DNA of 14,918 nt. It comes from an uncultured Lysobacteraceae bacterium (GTDB lineage Bacteria > Pseudomonadota > Gammaproteobacteria > Xanthomonadales > Xanthomonadaceae). Below, piece after piece: positions 12,424-14,918 of the stretch (position 1 is its first letter; the number at the start of each line of letters is the position of its first letter). The notes below the pieces were generated by a model. It was not told where the DNA came from, made no database searches, and worked only from the letters and a program-made list of their open reading frames with translations. A program made the translations under genes and the position numbers. The DNA lies in contig CAMPJU010000008.1 in the NCBI GenBank assembly GCA_946886995.1, positions 1 through 14,918 on the forward strand. The letters run 5' to 3'.

Positions 12424-14918
12424 TCAGAAGCGCTGGGTGTAACGCAGGTACGTGGTGCGGCCGTAGGCGTCGTACAGGTAGAAGTTCCAGGTACGGCCGT
12501 CGAACGGCACCAGCTCCGGGTAACGATCACCGATGTTGGTGGCGCCAACCGCGATGCTGGCGTTCCACGGCGCTTCCCAAGACACCTGCAGATCGTTGGT
12601 GGCGTAACCGCCCACCTGGCCGGTGGAGTCTTCCTGGCCGCCGATGTAGTTGGTGTTGAAGATGAAGGTCCAGTCGCCCTGCGACCAGATGTTCATCAGG
12701 TTGGCGCGCTCCTGCGGCTGACCCATCAGGCCGATGTACTCGGTCGTGATGCCGGCAGCGTTGGTGATGTTGTACTCGTTCACCCACGAGATCGTCAGGC
12801 GGTTCTGCAGGCGACCCATGCCACCCAGGTCGAAGTCCGTGTTGGCACGGAAGTCGATGCCGTCCGTCTCCAGGAGGCCTTCGTTGGCGTAGCCAGCGAT
12901 GACTTCCGTGATGCGGTCGTTGTTCGGGTTGCGGGTCACGCTCAGGCCGGGCGGGATCGAGCCGAGGCTCGGATCGTTCGTACGGTTGATGAGCGTCTGC
13001 GGACCGATGAAGCTGATCAGGTCCTCGATCTCGATGTTGTAGTAGTCCGCGCTCAGGTCGAGCCAGTCGACCGGGGCCCACACCGCGCCGACGCTGTACT
13101 GCGTGGACTGCTCCGACGACAGGTCAGGGTTGGCGACGATGAAGGTGTCCACCTGGATTTCGCAGGTCGACGGCGAGCCGACGGCCAGGCAGGACGGCGG
13201 ATCGAACACGGGCTCGGCCGAGAACGTGGTCTTCTGCGACAGGATGTCCAGCGGCGGCGCGCGGAAGCCCTGGCCGTAGGAGGCGCGCAGGGTCAGCTCG
13301 TCGAGCGGCTGCCAACGGGCCGAGATCTTCGGCGAGAAGTCGTTGCCGTAGTCGCTGTAACGGTCGTAGCGACCGGCCAGCGTCACGTCGAACGTGGTGG
13401 TGAACGGGAACAGCCACTCGAAGTACGCGGCACCGACCGTGCGGTCGCCACCCGACGAGTTGCCGGCCGAACCGATCACCGCACCCGCCTCGGACAGCGA
13501 GTCGTAGTTGTCGAAGAAGGTGTCTTCGCGGTACTCGGCACCGACAACGGCGTTGGAAATGCCGCCGCCCATCTCGAACAGGTCGAAGTGGACCAGGCCG
13601 TAGAGCTCGTCGGTCTTCCACTGCGAGTCGCGGCTGATGGTGGTCGTGAAGCCCTTCAGGGTCTCTTCCGACGCGCCGTACGGATCGGCGAAGTCGTAGT
13701 CACCACGGGTGGCGGCCTGGGCAGCCAGGTCGGCCACGACGTAACCGTTGCCGCGGGTACCGACTTCGTACTTGGTGCGACGGATGCCGAAGTCGACACC
13801 GATGGTGTCGGTCAGCTGGCCTTCGAAGCCGACCAGCAGGTCGGTGTTGATGGCGCTGACGGTGTCGTCACGGTTGCCGCCCGCTGCGAAGCGGTGGAAG
13901 TAGTACGTGCCGAGGCCGTCGGAACCCGAGGTGCAGAAGCCATCGGCGTCGGCACCGGCGGAGTCGCGGCAGCGCACGCCGAAGTTGATGTCCTGCGGGG
14001 TGCCGTCCTCGACGTACACCACGCCCGGCGCAGGCGCGTAGCGGCCGAAGCTGTTGACCTTGCTGACGGTGGCGTTGGAGTAGACCGACCAGTCGTCATT
14101 GATCTGGTAGTCACCCAGGAGGAACAGCGACTTGTTGTTGACCGACGCTTCGTTCGCCGCGACGGCGTTGAAGTCGTAGGAGCACAGGCCGTTGCTGGTC
14201 GGGAAGAAGCCCGGATCGTTACAGGCGTAGCCCGGGGTGATCGCGGGGCCGCCGTCGTCCGGACCGGCCTGACCGTCGTAATCCCAGTCGTAGTAGTTGT
14301 TGCCGTACACCGAGGCGCCCGGCGCGTAACCGATCTGGTCACGGGTGAACACGATCTCGCGGTCCGAGTAACCCGCGCCACCGACGAGGCTGCCACGGTC
14401 GCTGGAGACACCGAACGCGATGGAGGCTTCCTCGAGGTCGCCGCCGGTCACTTCGGTCTGCTGGATGCCGTAACGCATCTCGACGCCGTTGAAGTCCTTG
14501 CGCAGGATGATGTTGACCACGCCGCCGATCGCGTCGGAGCCGTACACGGCCGAAGCGCCGTCGGACAGGATCTCGATGCGCTCGACCGCGGCCAGCGGGA
14601 TCGAGTTCAGGTCGGTACCGCTCGAGGCGGCCTGCGGGGCGGTCGGGGCACGGCGGCCGTCGATCAGCACCAGCGTACGACCCGAACCCAGGCCGCGCAG
14701 GTCGATGGTGGCCAGCGACTGCGCCGAGCTACCGGACTGCGGCTTGAAGTTGCCGAACGAGGCAAAGGTGCTGTCACGCAGCACGTCGGCCACGGACACG
14801 TCGCCGGAGGCGTCGATGTCCTCGCGGTCGATGACGATGACCGGCGAAGCGCCTTCGATGTCGGCGCGGCTCAGGCGGGAGCCCGTGACCTGGATGCGGT
14901 CAAGGGTGGTGGCTTCCT
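12424..14918 (-). CDS. TonB-dependent outer-membrane receptor, N-terminus beyond the window
   Basis: About 830 residues are visible; the frame is still open at the window edge, so the signal peptide is missing. The first visible residues are EATTLDRIQVTGSRLSRADI. The plug domain shows SVADVLRDSTFASFG, LRGLGSGRTLVLIDGRRAP, then IPLAAVERIEILSDGASAVYG and SDAIGGVVNIILRKDFNG. A 22-stranded barrel follows, with the family landmarks ASYGQGFRAPPLDILSQ and YGRTTYLRYTQRF, whose last Phe is the outer-membrane insertion signal. It imports a ligand across the outer membrane using TonB energy. The ligand cannot be told from the sequence, and it is not an obvious siderophore receptor. Extracellular loops carry three close cysteine pairs (CNDPGFFPTSNGLC; CRDSAGADADGFC; CLAVGSPSTC). 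Its promoter is outside the window; a strong terminator follows. It lies immediately upstream of the DUF6445 and methyltransferase genes. Confidence 0.95.
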   Translation of the reverse strand, partial: EATTLDRIQVTGSRLSRADIEGASPVIVIDREDIDASGDVSVADVLRDSTFASFGNFKPQSGSSAQSLATIDLRGLGSGRTLVLIDGRRAPTAPQAASSGTDLNSIPLAAVERIEILSDGASAVYGSDAIGGVVNIILRKDFNGVEMRYGIQQTEVTGGDLEEASIAFGVSSDRGSLVGGAGYSDREIVFTRDQIGYAPGASVYGNNYYDWDYDGQAGPDDGGPAITPGYACNDPGFFPTSNGLCSYDFNAVAANEASVNNKSLFLLGDYQINDDWSVYSNATVSKVNSFGRYAPAPGVVYVEDGTPQDINFGVRCRDSAGADADGFCTSGSDGLGTYYFHRFAAGGNRDDTVSAINTDLLVGFEGQLTDTIGVDFGIRRTKYEVGTRGNGYVVADLAAQAATRGDYDFADPYGASEETLKGFTTTISRDSQWKTDELYGLVHFDLFEMGGGISNAVVGAEYREDTFFDNYDSLSEAGAVIGSAGNSSGGDRTVGAAYFEWLFPFTTTFDVTLAGRYDRYSDYGNDFSPKISARWQPLDELTLRASYGQGFRAPPLDILSQKTTFSAEPVFDPPSCLAVGSPSTCEIQVDTFIVANPDLSSEQSTQYSVGAVWAPVDWLDLSADYYNIEIEDLISFIGPQTLINRTNDPSLGSIPPGLSVTRNPNNDRITEVIAGYANEGLLETDGIDFRANTDFDLGGMGRLQNRLTISWVNEYNITNAAGITTEYIGLMGQPQERANLMNIWSQGDWTFIFNTNYIGGQEDSTGQVGGYATNDLQVSWEAPWNASIAVGATNIGDRYPELVPFDGRTWNFYLYDAYGRTTYLRYTQRF

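Noticed and set aside
1..14918. Mobile elements, CRISPR repeats, tRNA or phage signatures
   Set aside because: No terminal inverted repeats, spaced direct repeats, transposase or integrase motifs, or cloverleaf-like sequence was seen on either strand.

Overview
The window is a GC-rich bacterial chromosome segment. It most likely comes from a gammaproteobacterium of the Xanthomonadaceae/Lysobacteraceae (Lysobacter/Luteimonas-like). The pointers are the RF3 and Hsp33 housekeeping proteins, the TonB-dependent receptor type, and the TPR-sulfotransferase and aspartyl-hydroxylase families, all common in that group. This placement rests on protein resemblance read by eye, not on a search. No tRNA, rRNA, CRISPR array, insertion sequence or phage gene is visible, and no stretch over 300 bases lacks a gene.

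Left part (1-5738), housekeeping and envelope. The 3' end of prfC (peptide chain release factor 3) is followed on the same strand by an AsmA-family envelope protein. Facing it on the minus strand is a compact run read from high to low coordinates: mtgA (monofunctional peptidoglycan transglycosylase), a membrane-anchored family 2 glycosyltransferase, and a small two-CBS-domain protein whose start lies inside the end of the glycosyltransferase gene. mtgA is divergent from hslO (redox chaperone Hsp33), with only 45 bases between the starts.

Middle part (5739-7554), unknown envelope pair. An AT-rich promoter-like patch precedes two plus-strand genes for exported proteins: one of unknown function rich in beta-strand-like segments, and one with a single Sel1-like repeat.

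Right part (7555-14918), the most interesting region. A plus-strand pair encodes a TPR-aspartyl/asparaginyl beta-hydroxylase and a TPR-sulfotransferase, separated by two bases. It runs head-on into a minus-strand pair encoding a DUF6445-type protein with HxD...H...R spacing like a 2-oxoglutarate/Fe(II) oxygenase, followed by a class I SAM methyltransferase. The two pairs overlap by 106 bases at their 3' ends. Upstream of the DUF6445 gene, on the same strand, is a large TonB-dependent outer-membrane receptor closed by a near-perfect intrinsic terminator. Both small operons appear to start with leaderless mRNAs. Two oxygenases, a sulfotransferase and a methyltransferase beside a receptor suggest a tailoring system acting on a protein, a peptide or the receptor's ligand. 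The substrate is not visible here and this reading is inference.
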